Origin: CAVYUC01 sp963783085
Lineage (GTDB): Bacteria; Bacteroidota; Bacteroidia; Bacteroidales; Prolixibacteraceae
Direction of reading: 5' to 3'
Assembly: GCA_963783085.1 (NCBI GenBank)
Contig: CAWAMJ010000020.1
Coordinates: 744,001 to 808,000 of the forward strand
Length of the DNA: 64,000 nucleotides
The notes below the pieces were generated by a model. The model did no database searches. It was not told where the DNA came from and worked only from the letters and a program-made list of their open reading frames with translations. Below, in pieces: positions 17,389-26,776 of the stretch; the first letter of the stretch is position 1, and every line of letters starts with the position of its first letter. The translations under genes were made by a program, and so were the position numbers.

Positions 17389-18336
17389 GTGAATTCACCA
17401 CATCAAATATCGAAACTGATAAAAACCAAAGCGAAAAGGCTTGGTTTTCTGGATTGTGCCATTGTGCGCGCCGATTTTTTGCAGGAAGAAAAAGAACACT
17501 TTTTCTCGTGGCTTGAAAATGGGATGCACGGTGAAATGGGATACATGGCACGCAATCAGGAAAAACGGCTCGATCCGAAGTTATTGGTCGAAAATGCAAA
17601 AACAGTGATTGTCGTTCTTCAAAATTACTATCCAAAAAAAATTCAGGGCGAAAACGGAGAACCGGTTATTTCGAAATATGCTTACGGTACTGATTATCAT
17701 TTTGTAATGAAAGATAAACTGCGGAAGTTATTGGAGTTTATCCGTGAAGAGGTTGCCGAATGCAACGGAAGGCCATTCGTGGATTCAGCGCCTGTGCTTG
17801 AGCGTGCCTGGGCACGCCGTGCCGGCCTCGGGTGGGTGGGGAAGAACAGCAACCTTATTTCTGTGGAACACGGAAGTTTCTTTTTTATCGGCGAATTAAT
17901 TCTGGATGCTGAACTTTCGTACGATAAGCCAAAGTTAGTAAACGATTACTGCGGAACCTGCACACGCTGCATCGATGCTTGTCCGACAAACGCCATCATT
18001 GGCAACCGGACAATAGACGCACGAAAATGCATTTCGTACCAAACCATTGAATTAAAAGGTGAATTGACCGAACAATTGAAAGGAAAATTTGAGAACCGGG
18101 TATTTGGTTGCGACATTTGTCAGGATGTTTGTCCGTGGAACCTGAAATCGGAGCCGCATAATGAAGCCTCTTTTGAACCTCATCCAAAATTATTCGAACT
18201 CACACAAAAAGAATGGCAAACGATGGAAAGGCCGCTTTTTAATGAACTTTTTCGGAATTCGGCAGTAAAAAGGACTGGATATAAGGGGTTGAAAAGAAAT
18301 CTGAAATTCATTCAGCCTCAGCAAAACAACGGGTAA
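17389..18336 (+). CDS. queG: Epoxyqueuosine reductase QueG
   Basis: Cobalamin and Fe-S dependent enzyme that reduces epoxyqueuosine to queuosine in tRNA, the last step of queuosine synthesis. The 315-residue protein has an N-terminal cobalamin-binding part (DSAPVLERAWARRAGLGWVGKN about 131-152) and two 4Fe-4S binding sets, CGTCTRCIDACPTNAI (about 187-202) and CDICQDVCPWN (about 241-251). It lacks the C-terminal HEAT-repeat part of some homologues, which is common. The frame starts with GTG at 17389 as MNSPHQISKLIKTKA; no ATG fits better. Confidence 0.93.
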   Translation: MNSPHQISKLIKTKAKRLGFLDCAIVRADFLQEEKEHFFSWLENGMHGEMGYMARNQEKRLDPKLLVENAKTVIVVLQNYYPKKIQGENGEPVISKYAYGTDYHFVMKDKLRKLLEFIREEVAECNGRPFVDSAPVLERAWARRAGLGWVGKNSNLISVEHGSFFFIGELILDAELSYDKPKLVNDYCGTCTRCIDACPTNAIIGNRTIDARKCISYQTIELKGELTEQLKGKFENRVFGCDICQDVCPWNLKSEPHNEASFEPHPKLFELTQKEWQTMERPLFNELFRNSAVKRTGYKGLKRNLKFIQPQQNNG

Positions 18337-18484
18337 ATCAAAACAGCCGGAATAAAGTTTTGCATATTAACCTTAATTTGAATTTTTAAGGGAAAATCAT
18401 TCGGGGAAAAACAAACGAGAATTGTCTGGTTTCAGAAAGTTGGATTAACTTTTCGTCGCGAATGTTGAATGAAATCGTAAAGCC

Positions 18485-20986
18485 ATGAAAATACCAGCAA
18501 CTGTATTGTTTTTAATTTTCGCAACTTTCGTCCCGGCAGCCGGTCAAACCATCGACAAATGGATTGCTGCCAACGAAAAAGTCCCGGTTGAAAAACTGTA
18601 CCTTCATACAAATAAAGAATTTTATTTTCAGGACGAAACGATCTGGTTTAAAAGTTATTTGCTCGACAGCCGTTCGGGGCAACTAATTCCCGGAGCGGAA
18701 AACATTTATGTTTATCTTTTGGATGATAACGGGAAAACCATCATCAAAACCATGTTGATGAGTGTAAACGGCCAAGCTCCGGGAAACATTCAAATACCCG
18801 ATACTTTAAAAGCAGGAAAATATATTTTGCAGGCTTGCACTGATTATTTGCTGAATTTTAATCCGGATGCTTTTTTTTACCAACCCATCAGCATTTCCCG
18901 GATTACGCCAACTTCGCGTGTTGCACAAAACCAGCAGCGTTTTTCAAGGCAGCAGCAAATGATTGCCGATGTTTCCTTTCTTCCCGAAGGGGGTTGCCTG
19001 CTTGAAAATGTGCCGAACCTCGTAGCTTTTAAAGCTATTAACCGCGACGGATATGGCGTTGAAGCAAAAGGTGCGTTGCAAAATGAAGAAGGTGACGTTG
19101 TTACAGAATTCAGTACTGATTACAAAGGAATGGGTTTGTTTTTCTTTACACCGGTAGCCGGTAAAACGTATACTGCGAGAATCAACGGGTTTCCTTCTTT
19201 TCGGTATAATTTTGATTCGGCTACAGTTAAAGAGGGAGTGAAACTACAGGTAATTAACCATACCAGCAGTGAATTAATTGTGAATATCGCCAGCAATTCC
19301 GATAAATTTACCGGCCAAACCTTTTACCTGGTGAACATGAATCGCGGAGAGGTGGTTTTTTATCAGGCATTTGAAACGGCCAGGCAGAATCACGTCCTGA
19401 AATTTAACAGCGAAAATCTGAAGGGCGGCATCAACCGCCTGGTGTTGCTCGATAAAAATTTAAAACCCATATCGGAGCGGTTGGTCTTTTCGGAGAACTA
19501 TACCGTGAACAATCTCGGTGTTACAACGGGAGCAGAAATTCTGCCCGCGCGCTCAGATTGTTCAGTGTCGGTTTCCGACGGAAAGTTGTTAAAACCGGAT
19601 GAATTTTCGAACCTTTCAGTTGCAGTGGTTCATGAAGATGCGCTGAACGTGAACGGACAGTCGCAAAATATTTTGTCATACCTGTTACTTAATTCAGAAT
19701 TGAACGGTTACGTGGAATCTTCCGCCGATTTTTTAAATGACGATCAAATCGATTCGAAGTCGAAGCTACGGCTGCTGATGCTTACCAACGGGTGGAACAG
19801 CTATTTCTGGAACAATGCCCCGGCAGCGAACGCCGAAATGGCACATAAACAAAAGACAGGCATTGACATTCATGGAACTGCGGTAAGTGTGATGAGCGAA
19901 ACTCCCGTTGAAAATGGTGAAATAACCCTGATAATTGAGAAAGACGATGAACTGGCGGTGATGACACAAAAAACCGGTGTTAACGGGCAATTTCTGTTTC
20001 CCGGTTTGCTTTTCAACGATACTGCGAGCATTTATATTCAGGCGAAAAATGAAAAAGGAAAACTGAATACCAATATCACACTTTTTTCGGTTATGCCGCT
20101 TCCGGCGCCTTCAAACAGCCAAATAGCTGCTGCGGCAAGTTTTTTCAATACGCCTTACCAACTGCAGCGGCAAAAATATTACGGCGATTTGGCTTACCGC
20201 GAATTCGATCCGGAATACCGCTCCAGGCGTATTAACCAGGTGGATGTTATCGAGGAAAGAGAAGCGGGTAGCGACGGACATTTCCGGATGTACAACAAGG
20301 CTGACCAGGTAATTGAGGTTCCTGTCAGTGAATCTTCTCACAGCAACATCATCGATTTTATGACCGGCAAAGCTACAGGAGTCGATATTAATGCAGGTGA
20401 AATACGAATTCGGGGCGCCAGCGGGTTGAACGACAATTCAACGCCGCTGTTTTTGGTTGATGGCGTGCCGCTGATTTCAGAAGTAAAAATGAACATGCCG
20501 GATCAGGTAACCCAAAATTCAGAATTCAATGAAAACCGGATCTCAGAAGTACTTGAAAAAGTGAAATCGATTCCGCTGGGGGATATCGAAAAAGTGGAAA
20601 TCCTGAAGTCGCCGGAAAACCTCGCAATGTTTGGTACAGAAGGCGCTAACGGAGTTGTTGCTATTTACACCCGGCATGGGAAAGTTAAAAATACCAATCC
20701 GTTAACAAAAGGATTGCTCGAGCGGAAAATCGCCGGTTACGCTTCTTATAAAAAATTCTATTCGCCCAAATATACGCCGGAGAATAAAAATAACCCGGCG
20801 CCTGATTACCGCACAACATTATTTTGGGACTCCGAAATTTCTACCCAAAATGGTTTGGCCGAACTCAGTTTTTATACCTCCGACCAAACCGGGCGCTATG
20901 CAATTTTTGTTGAAGGTGTTACCAACAAAGGAACCACATGCCTTGGAAACGCAATTTTTGAAGTGGTGGCGGAAGCTGATAAATAA
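18485..20986 (+). CDS. Secreted protein with MG2-like and TonB-plug domains
   Basis: A secreted 833-residue protein with a signal peptide (first 20 residues, ending AAGQ). The part after it, EKVPVEKLYLHTNKEFYFQDETIWFKSYLLD, resembles the MG2 domain of alpha-2-macroglobulin-like proteins. Several beta-rich domains follow. Near the C-terminus (about 620-740) there is a TonB-receptor plug-like segment: NIIDFMTGKATGVDI, IRIRGASGLNDNSTPLFLVDGVPL and the closing IEKVEILKSPENLAMFGTEGANGVVAIYT. No outer-membrane beta-barrel follows, so it cannot be an ordinary TonB-dependent transporter. Such proteins occur widely in Bacteroidota with unknown roles, perhaps at the outer membrane. It is transcribed alone after queG. 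Confidence 0.7.
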   Translation: MKIPATVLFLIFATFVPAAGQTIDKWIAANEKVPVEKLYLHTNKEFYFQDETIWFKSYLLDSRSGQLIPGAENIYVYLLDDNGKTIIKTMLMSVNGQAPGNIQIPDTLKAGKYILQACTDYLLNFNPDAFFYQPISISRITPTSRVAQNQQRFSRQQQMIADVSFLPEGGCLLENVPNLVAFKAINRDGYGVEAKGALQNEEGDVVTEFSTDYKGMGLFFFTPVAGKTYTARINGFPSFRYNFDSATVKEGVKLQVINHTSSELIVNIASNSDKFTGQTFYLVNMNRGEVVFYQAFETARQNHVLKFNSENLKGGINRLVLLDKNLKPISERLVFSENYTVNNLGVTTGAEILPARSDCSVSVSDGKLLKPDEFSNLSVAVVHEDALNVNGQSQNILSYLLLNSELNGYVESSADFLNDDQIDSKSKLRLLMLTNGWNSYFWNNAPAANAEMAHKQKTGIDIHGTAVSVMSETPVENGEITLIIEKDDELAVMTQKTGVNGQFLFPGLLFNDTASIYIQAKNEKGKLNTNITLFSVMPLPAPSNSQIAAAASFFNTPYQLQRQKYYGDLAYREFDPEYRSRRINQVDVIEEREAGSDGHFRMYNKADQVIEVPVSESSHSNIIDFMTGKATGVDINAGEIRIRGASGLNDNSTPLFLVDGVPLISEVKMNMPDQVTQNSEFNENRISEVLEKVKSIPLGDIEKVEILKSPENLAMFGTEGANGVVAIYTRHGKVKNTNPLTKGLLERKIAGYASYKKFYSPKYTPENKNNPAPDYRTTLFWDSEISTQNGLAELSFYTSDQTGRYAIFVEGVTNKGTTCLGNAIFEVVAEADK

Positions 20987-21024
20987 AACATGTGATACCT
21001 CCGGCATCAATTCTTTTTTCTATT

Positions 21025-22195
21025 TCATTTTTTCAAATTTGCTACCGCCCAATATGCGTCTTTTGGCTGCCGCTGACGATCGAACAACAACGGGTAGTTT
21101 GTCCGGCCGCGAACCGGGAAATTGTTTTTCCACGACTGGTCGTCGCTGGCGCCCCAAAATGTAACACGCGCAATTTTATCGCGGTGTTTCAGGAAAAGCT
21201 TAAACAAATCTTCATAAAATTTGGTGAACTTGTCTTCCACCTCTTTGGGCAAACCCTCTTTGTATGGATTCAGCGATTCACGGTATTCCCTGTTTGTTGA
21301 AACCTCGGCGGTTCTTCCCCAGTTGTACGGCAATACATCCACATCCAGTTCTGTGATATGAACCCGCATCCCTTCGTTGGCAAATGCAACAATGCTGTCT
21401 TCAAAATCTTTAAAATTTGGCGAGTCAAGATTCAGGTGCCCCTGCATTCCCACTCCGTGAATCGGGACGTTGTTTTTCTTGCAGTGCCGGATAAATTCAA
21501 CCACATATTCCCGTCGTTTTGGGTTGTCCATGTTGTAATCGTTGTAAAGCAAATGCGCTTTCGGATTGGCTTCGTGAGCCAAATTAAAAGCATAATCCAT
21601 AAATTCCGGACCGATGATTTCCATCCATTTCGTTTTCCGCCATTTGTCTTCCGGTGTAATTGCTTCATTCACCACATCCCATGTATCAATTTTGCCTTTA
21701 TACTTATCGACAAGTATTAAAATGTGGTTTTCCATTTTTTTCTTCAGCGCCTCCTTCGATATTTGGTTTCCCGATTCGTTTACAAATAAATTTTGCGGCA
21801 CCTGGCTGTGCCATACCAACACATGCCCGAGCATGTGCATTTCATTTTTCAGTCCGAATTCTACAAAACGATCCGGAATTTCAAACCGCCATTCATCATC
21901 TTTCGGATTAATAACTCCCCATTTGAAGGCATTGGCCGCCGTAATCGAACTGAATTCACGTTTGATAATATTCAGCAATTCCTCATCGTTTCGAATAAAT
22001 GTAGAGGCATTTATTGCGGTGCCGATTAGAAAATCATTCTTGTACAAATCTTTTAACCCGGATTGTTCTGCGGCTATTCGCAAAAGCACTCATTTTCAAT
22101 GCCATAATTCCGGTAAGCGAAAGCGATGTGTTTCGCAGAAAATTTCTGCGGTTCATGTTGGATCGGGATTTTGGCTTTTTCGGATAAGTTTTCAT
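21025..22195 (-). CDS. GH10 endo-beta-1,4-xylanase with Tat-type signal, frameshifted
   Basis: Glycoside hydrolase family 10, cutting xylan backbones outside the cytoplasm. The catalytic domain is nearly complete in the frame 21025-22089, with the acid/base Glu in DTWDVVNEAITPE (residue 142 of that frame) and the nucleophile in VHITELDVDV (247), plus ANAFKWG and LVWHSQ. Upstream, a different frame beginning at ATG 22195 (MKTYPKKPKSRSN, then MNRRNFLRNTSLSLTGIMA from 22156) encodes a twin-arginine-like signal that should join the enzyme. Dropping one base of the AAAA run at 22082-22085 (TTTT on the coding strand) gives KMSALRIAAEQSGLKDLYKND and one continuous protein. The break may be a sequencing error or a real mutation that removes secretion. 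Confidence 0.85.
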
Positions 22196-22225
22196 CGTTC
22201 TGTAATTTAAGTTTAAGATTTAAAA

Positions 22226-22966
22226 TTATACCAGTTCAAAAACATTTGCCTTCAGCAAATCGAAAAGATAAACGTGCTGAAAATGAGAGTGGAATTTATG
22301 GTTCATGATTTTATTCTGAAGATTAAAACTTTTCACGCCGCGCAAACGGTCGGTAACAATCAGCAGCCAGTAAAAATTAAGCCGTTGTTTCTGGTACAAC
22401 TTCAGCTTTTCGTCTTTTTTTAAAATTGAATTCCGGATATCGTCTACCACATCATTGGAAACGCCGAGGTTGTTCGAACGTTCCCAGACTGAATCCAGCA
22501 ATGCAGGATAATTTATCACCAAAACTTCATCAAGTCCTTCGGGCAATTCCGAAGCGGGAATGGAAATCCGGAAAAAGCTGCCGGGTTTTTTGCCTGCTGT
22601 TTCCCTTCGGATGACACCGGCGGTTTTAACAGCTGCAATCATCTCTTTCTCCGTATTTATTTTTTTCTGATCCGAAAACAGAAACTTCGTAAACAGGTGG
22701 TGCGGAATATCTTTTTCCACCAGTTCTTTTACAAAATCAATAAAGCGGTCGTGCGATTCGTTTTCCAGCAAACGAACTTCATCGGGTGGCGAAGCGTTGC
22801 CCGGATTCAGGCGGGTTAGTTCGATTCCCAATTGATTTTTTGACCGCAACGAAAGAATGAAATCCGGAGATTCGGAAGGTGTTAATATTCCCTTTGGAAA
22901 ATCCGCGAAACTTTCCCTGAAATAATTAATCAACAAAATTTCGAGTTGTTTTTTACCCGGGTTCAT
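22226..22966 (-). CDS. Hypothetical protein with possible PD-(D/E)xK-like core
   Basis: A 246-residue protein with no signal peptide or membrane segment, starting at MNPGKKQLEILLINYF (ATG 22964-22966); an in-frame ATG at 23009 would add an unlikely hydrophobic stretch. The only recognisable feature is SPDFILSLRSKNQLGIELTRLNPG (about 29-52, key residues PDF and IELT), a PDx...(I/L)ExT pattern like that of some PD-(D/E)xK nuclease-fold proteins, although the final Lys is replaced by Thr. The GH10 gene starts 31 bp downstream on the same strand, so they could be cotranscribed. I do not recognise the family. Confidence 0.6.
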   Translation of the reverse strand: MNPGKKQLEILLINYFRESFADFPKGILTPSESPDFILSLRSKNQLGIELTRLNPGNASPPDEVRLLENESHDRFIDFVKELVEKDIPHHLFTKFLFSDQKKINTEKEMIAAVKTAGVIRRETAGKKPGSFFRISIPASELPEGLDEVLVINYPALLDSVWERSNNLGVSNDVVDDIRNSILKKDEKLKLYQKQRLNFYWLLIVTDRLRGVKSFNLQNKIMNHKFHSHFQHVYLFDLLKANVFELV

Positions 22967-23108
22967 TAAAAATATTTTACCCGAAAATAGAAAAAGAATT
23001 GCGAATGGCAATTAAACAGGATAGCATTGGTCAAATCTGTAAATTACCAGGAAGTTCCGGAAATCATAAACAATCGGATTTTGGAATTGGTAAATAATTA
23101 AATCCCAT

Positions 23109-25490
23109 CTAGAATCCTCTTTTGGCACGTTGATCAATCTCTTCTTTCGGACGATTAATTTTTTCATGGGTTGCCCCCGAGCTGAATTGATAGCTAATCC
23201 GGAACCACAGCGGAACCACAGACAATTTCAGGTGGCCTTCGTATCGGCTGGAAAAATCAGGTGTTTTGGTCTCAGAACCCTGGTAAATAAAATTCCGGGT
23301 AAATGGCAAAGCGCTAAAAGCGCCGATTTTAATTCTGTTTTTGAAGGTTTTATCAACTGAAATGAAATAGAGCGCCCCGCAAAAAGCATTATCCTGAATG
23401 TTTATTTTTGGCGTGGAATATTGAAATATCACCGAAAAAGCCAGGTCGTTTTTTAAGGAAAGAATGGATGAAAGGCTGGGTTCAAAAACAAGCGCTTTTC
23501 TGTTTTTTACTCCGGAATTCACTGCCATTTCATTTCCTGAAGTGGATAGATTATACAACCGGACCACCGGATTGAAATTTACCGGCCCTGCTTTTAAAGA
23601 ACCCAGAAACTGAGCTCCCAACTGCCGGATTGTCCCCAGGTTTTGCATTTGCGTCGCAAAAATACCTTCTTTGTTAATGGAAGTAAGATAATTCATGGCA
23701 TCGTTGGTTTGGTTATAAAAGAACCTGGTGGAAACATAACTGGACTTAAATTGAACCGTGTGTTCAACCGAGAAGCTGGAAACGAATTCGGGTTTTAACT
23801 GCGGATTCCCTTTCGAAACAGAAAATGGATTTTCAATGGTGGAAAACGAATTGATTTGATACACGGAAGGCCTGTTAACCGTTTGGTTGAAAGCTGCCTT
23901 GATGTTTTGCCGGGAATTCAGTTTGTAATTGGCCGTAAAATAAGGTAAAAGAGTAAAAACTGACTTTTGTATTTCCTTATTAATTTCAGCTATCGAATTT
24001 TCTGCCCGTACACCGGCGTTGAAATTTATTTTGGCTTGCCTGTAATTAATTGTTGCATAGACTGCTGTAATTTTTTCGCTGAACGAAAATTTATCCGAAC
24101 TATTATCGTTCATTGTGCGGAATCGGGCCCTGCCTCCAAAGTTGATAACAAACGTATTTGACAAAGGTAAAACAAGGTCGGTTTTAGCGCTGAAAGCGTT
24201 TTGCTTTGGGTTCTGCTTATTTAAATATGACAATGATCCCGGGAATTGACTGGCGGAAATAAAAGAAGTGGTATTCCGCGCGTCCAGATAAAAGTGGTTG
24301 ATATCGAATGTTATTTCACTTCCATCCTTCCCGAAAATATGTTTGTAAAAAAGAGCGTTGTAAATGCCGCTGTTTTTGTCTTTTTCCTTGCGCTCTGCAT
24401 TCCAGTCAGCGGCTTCGCTTCCGGAAACCGTTACGGATTCATTTCCATTTTGTTCATTTGAATATGGATTATAAAACCCGTAATAATTGAGTTGATTCTT
24501 TTCATTCATAAAATAATCCAAACCGTAATGAAACTTCCCGGAAATATTTCGCTGCCTCACTTCCTGAACCGAGGAAATTGTGGTTACAACAGAATTGTCG
24601 AACTTTTTACGGTACACGCATTCATCAATATTTTCGTAATTAAGTTCACCATTGCAGGAAGCGAACAGGTCCAATTTTTTAAAACCATAACGAATACCCA
24701 AAGAGGGGAACAGAAAAACTTCGGAAGTGGAAGTTGGCACTTCGGCATAAATATGCCCGCTAACCCCGGTGTTTTCCTTCTTTTTCAGGATAATATTGAT
24801 CACTCCTGTAACATTGCTGTCATAACCTGAGGGAGGTGTGTTGATGACTTCTATTTTGTCAATTTGCACCGGGTTAAGTTGACTGACATAGCTTTGATCC
24901 CGCTCGACTCCATCTATATAAATACGAATGTTGGTGCTGCCCTCCAGTGAAATGTTCTGTTTTAAATCTACCTGAACACCAGGGATATATTTTAATACGT
25001 CGGTTCCGTTACCCGCAACATCGAGTACTTTTTTGTTAACAAAGAAAATGGTTTTGTCGCTTTCCGATTTTCCGCCTGCGCGTTGGGCCACAACTCTGGT
25101 TTCTTCCAAAAGAAACGTGGAATCCTTCAAGGTTATCACTCCCGCATCGGTTACCTCAAGATCCTTGATTTCCAAATCTGCAGTTGCCAAAGTATATCCC
25201 ACCGATGAAATCCTGAGTTTGAATTTTCCTGCATGAACCGGAACAAGGTTAAAAACCCCGTTTTCGTTGCTCATACTGCCGGCGCTAATTTCCAAACCAG
25301 CGTCCGATTCCGTGAAAAGCACCACGTTCGCAAAAGGAACCGGTTTATTACTTTCCTCTTCAATTATTACCCCGGTTAGCGCCTGTTTATTCTGTGCATG
25401 AATACTGAGTGAGATAAATAAAAAAACAACGAAGGATAAAAATGTTACATTTTTATTCCGTTGAGCTGATTGAATTTTTAAAGTTTTCAT
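23109..25490 (-). CDS. Outer-membrane beta-barrel TonB-dependent-receptor-like protein
   Basis: A 793-residue outer-membrane protein. It has a basic N-terminus and signal (about 1-33, ending SIHAQN), a carboxypeptidase-regulatory-like beta-sandwich (about 36-118, GVIIEEESNKPVPFANVVLF), a plug-like domain (about 135-235, with NKKVLDVAGNGTDVLKYIPGVQVDL and VEVINTPPSGYDSNVTGVINIIL), and a long C-terminal beta-barrel of the OMP_b-brl_3 type. This architecture is common in Bacteroidota and is distinct from SusC: there is no paired SusD. Ligand unknown. It lies 145 bp downstream of the membrane LytTR gene on the same strand, which suggests regulation by it. Confidence 0.85.
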   Translation of the reverse strand: MKTLKIQSAQRNKNVTFLSFVVFLFISLSIHAQNKQALTGVIIEEESNKPVPFANVVLFTESDAGLEISAGSMSNENGVFNLVPVHAGKFKLRISSVGYTLATADLEIKDLEVTDAGVITLKDSTFLLEETRVVAQRAGGKSESDKTIFFVNKKVLDVAGNGTDVLKYIPGVQVDLKQNISLEGSTNIRIYIDGVERDQSYVSQLNPVQIDKIEVINTPPSGYDSNVTGVINIILKKKENTGVSGHIYAEVPTSTSEVFLFPSLGIRYGFKKLDLFASCNGELNYENIDECVYRKKFDNSVVTTISSVQEVRQRNISGKFHYGLDYFMNEKNQLNYYGFYNPYSNEQNGNESVTVSGSEAADWNAERKEKDKNSGIYNALFYKHIFGKDGSEITFDINHFYLDARNTTSFISASQFPGSLSYLNKQNPKQNAFSAKTDLVLPLSNTFVINFGGRARFRTMNDNSSDKFSFSEKITAVYATINYRQAKINFNAGVRAENSIAEINKEIQKSVFTLLPYFTANYKLNSRQNIKAAFNQTVNRPSVYQINSFSTIENPFSVSKGNPQLKPEFVSSFSVEHTVQFKSSYVSTRFFYNQTNDAMNYLTSINKEGIFATQMQNLGTIRQLGAQFLGSLKAGPVNFNPVVRLYNLSTSGNEMAVNSGVKNRKALVFEPSLSSILSLKNDLAFSVIFQYSTPKINIQDNAFCGALYFISVDKTFKNRIKIGAFSALPFTRNFIYQGSETKTPDFSSRYEGHLKLSVVPLWFRISYQFSSGATHEKINRPKEEIDQRAKRGF

Positions 25491-25635
25491 CGCAATGTAA
25501 ATTTAATTGTACATGCAAATGGAATGATAATCAGCGTATCTGGCAATTAACCGGGATACTTGCAAAGGATTTGTTACCAAAGGAAAGCCGGAATAAAAAT
25601 GTGGTATGAAATGCTATTTTTTTGTGATGAATGGA

Positions 25636-26508
25636 TTAACGAAACTGCTGAATCAGCTTATCGAACTTTTTGGTATTTTGTCGCGACACCGGAATTTCAT
25701 CGTTAATTCCGGTAATTTTTAACCGGTAACCAAGTGAATTCCCCTTTTTTGAAGAAATCTTTTTTATATGAACGATAAATGCCCGGTGAGTTCGCACAAA
25801 AAAGGGATTTACGGATAGTTGTTTTTCAATGTTGCTGATGGAATTTCGGATCATTGCGGTTTTGAATTTGCCGGAATCCTGAAGATGAAAAAGTACGTAA
25901 TTACCTTTGGATTCAGCGTAAACAAACTGATCGGGGAAAAATTTCAATTCCTCTTTTTTTGCCTGCGAAATAATATGAATTGGTTCTTCCTGCGCTTCAG
26001 GTTTATGGAATTGGTTTCCGGAATGAAATTCCTGAGTAATGTCTGTAACATACAGGTAGCGAATGTTCGCCAATGTAAATGAAAGAAACGGAATTATTCC
26101 AATTAAAAACGCCCTGAAAACGGCATCCAGAAAGGTAGGCATGTTCCACCGCTGCGCAGGCTCTTCCAGGAGAAATCCTAAAAAATAGATGGAAATACCG
26201 AAAACAAAAACGAACAGAAAGACTGTTTTTATTTCTTTCAGGAAATTCCAGCCTTTGTCTTTTGAGAAACAATTTGTCCGCTTTAAAATCAACGCTAAAC
26301 TGAAAACAGGAACAGATGCGATTAGCTGATACAGAAAGATGGTTAAAATTAAATTAAAATTACGGGCGCCACGAACACCCAGAGGTTTGTAAATGATAAT
26401 AAAAACGAATAAAAAAGCAGTAAATAATAATGTTCCTAAAAAAGGTTTTCTTACCATGAAATTCTGAGGATATGTTTTCCTGTTCAACTTTTTTATAGCA
26501 GTTATCAT
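25636..26508 (-). CDS. Membrane-bound LytTR-family transcriptional regulator
   Basis: A 290-residue protein with four predicted membrane segments in its first half (about 25-45, 57-78, 97-118 and 133-155) and a C-terminal LytTR DNA-binding domain (about 190-288), recognisable from FVYAESKGNYVLFHL, FFVRTHRAFIVHIKKI and IPVSRQNTKKF. There is no receiver domain, so it probably senses a membrane or extracellular signal directly. The nearest likely target is the beta-barrel receptor gene immediately downstream. Confidence 0.85.
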   Translation of the reverse strand: MITAIKKLNRKTYPQNFMVRKPFLGTLLFTAFLFVFIIIYKPLGVRGARNFNLILTIFLYQLIASVPVFSLALILKRTNCFSKDKGWNFLKEIKTVFLFVFVFGISIYFLGFLLEEPAQRWNMPTFLDAVFRAFLIGIIPFLSFTLANIRYLYVTDITQEFHSGNQFHKPEAQEEPIHIISQAKKEELKFFPDQFVYAESKGNYVLFHLQDSGKFKTAMIRNSISNIEKQLSVNPFFVRTHRAFIVHIKKISSKKGNSLGYRLKITGINDEIPVSRQNTKKFDKLIQQFR

Positions 26509-26723
26509 TTCATCGTTTTATCATGATTGGGAAACCGGGCAGATAAACCCGTCGTTTCCTTTTCTGTTCCTGTAAAATTTGTTTTACCGGCAATCTAATC
26601 CTGTAAATTTAATCCCGAATTTTTGAAAATCAGCAAGAAATCAGGCAGAATTTCGATGGGAAAAAGCGCGCATTTCAGTGCAAAAAAATGCCGGGGCCGG
26701 AAAAATCAACCTTTTTTGAAATG

Positions 26724-26755
26724 AAAAAAGGCTGTCCGAACAAACGAACAGCCTT
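26724..26755 (-). terminator. Rho-independent terminator after tsf
   Basis: Stem 26729-26738 with 26745-26754 (core GGCTGT), one G-U pair, followed on the minus strand by six T (plus A at 26724-26729). It lies 21 bp past the tsf stop codon and shares its GGCTGTCC core with the infB terminator. Confidence 0.8.
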
Positions 26756-26776
26756 TCAGTATTTTAAAAACCGTGC

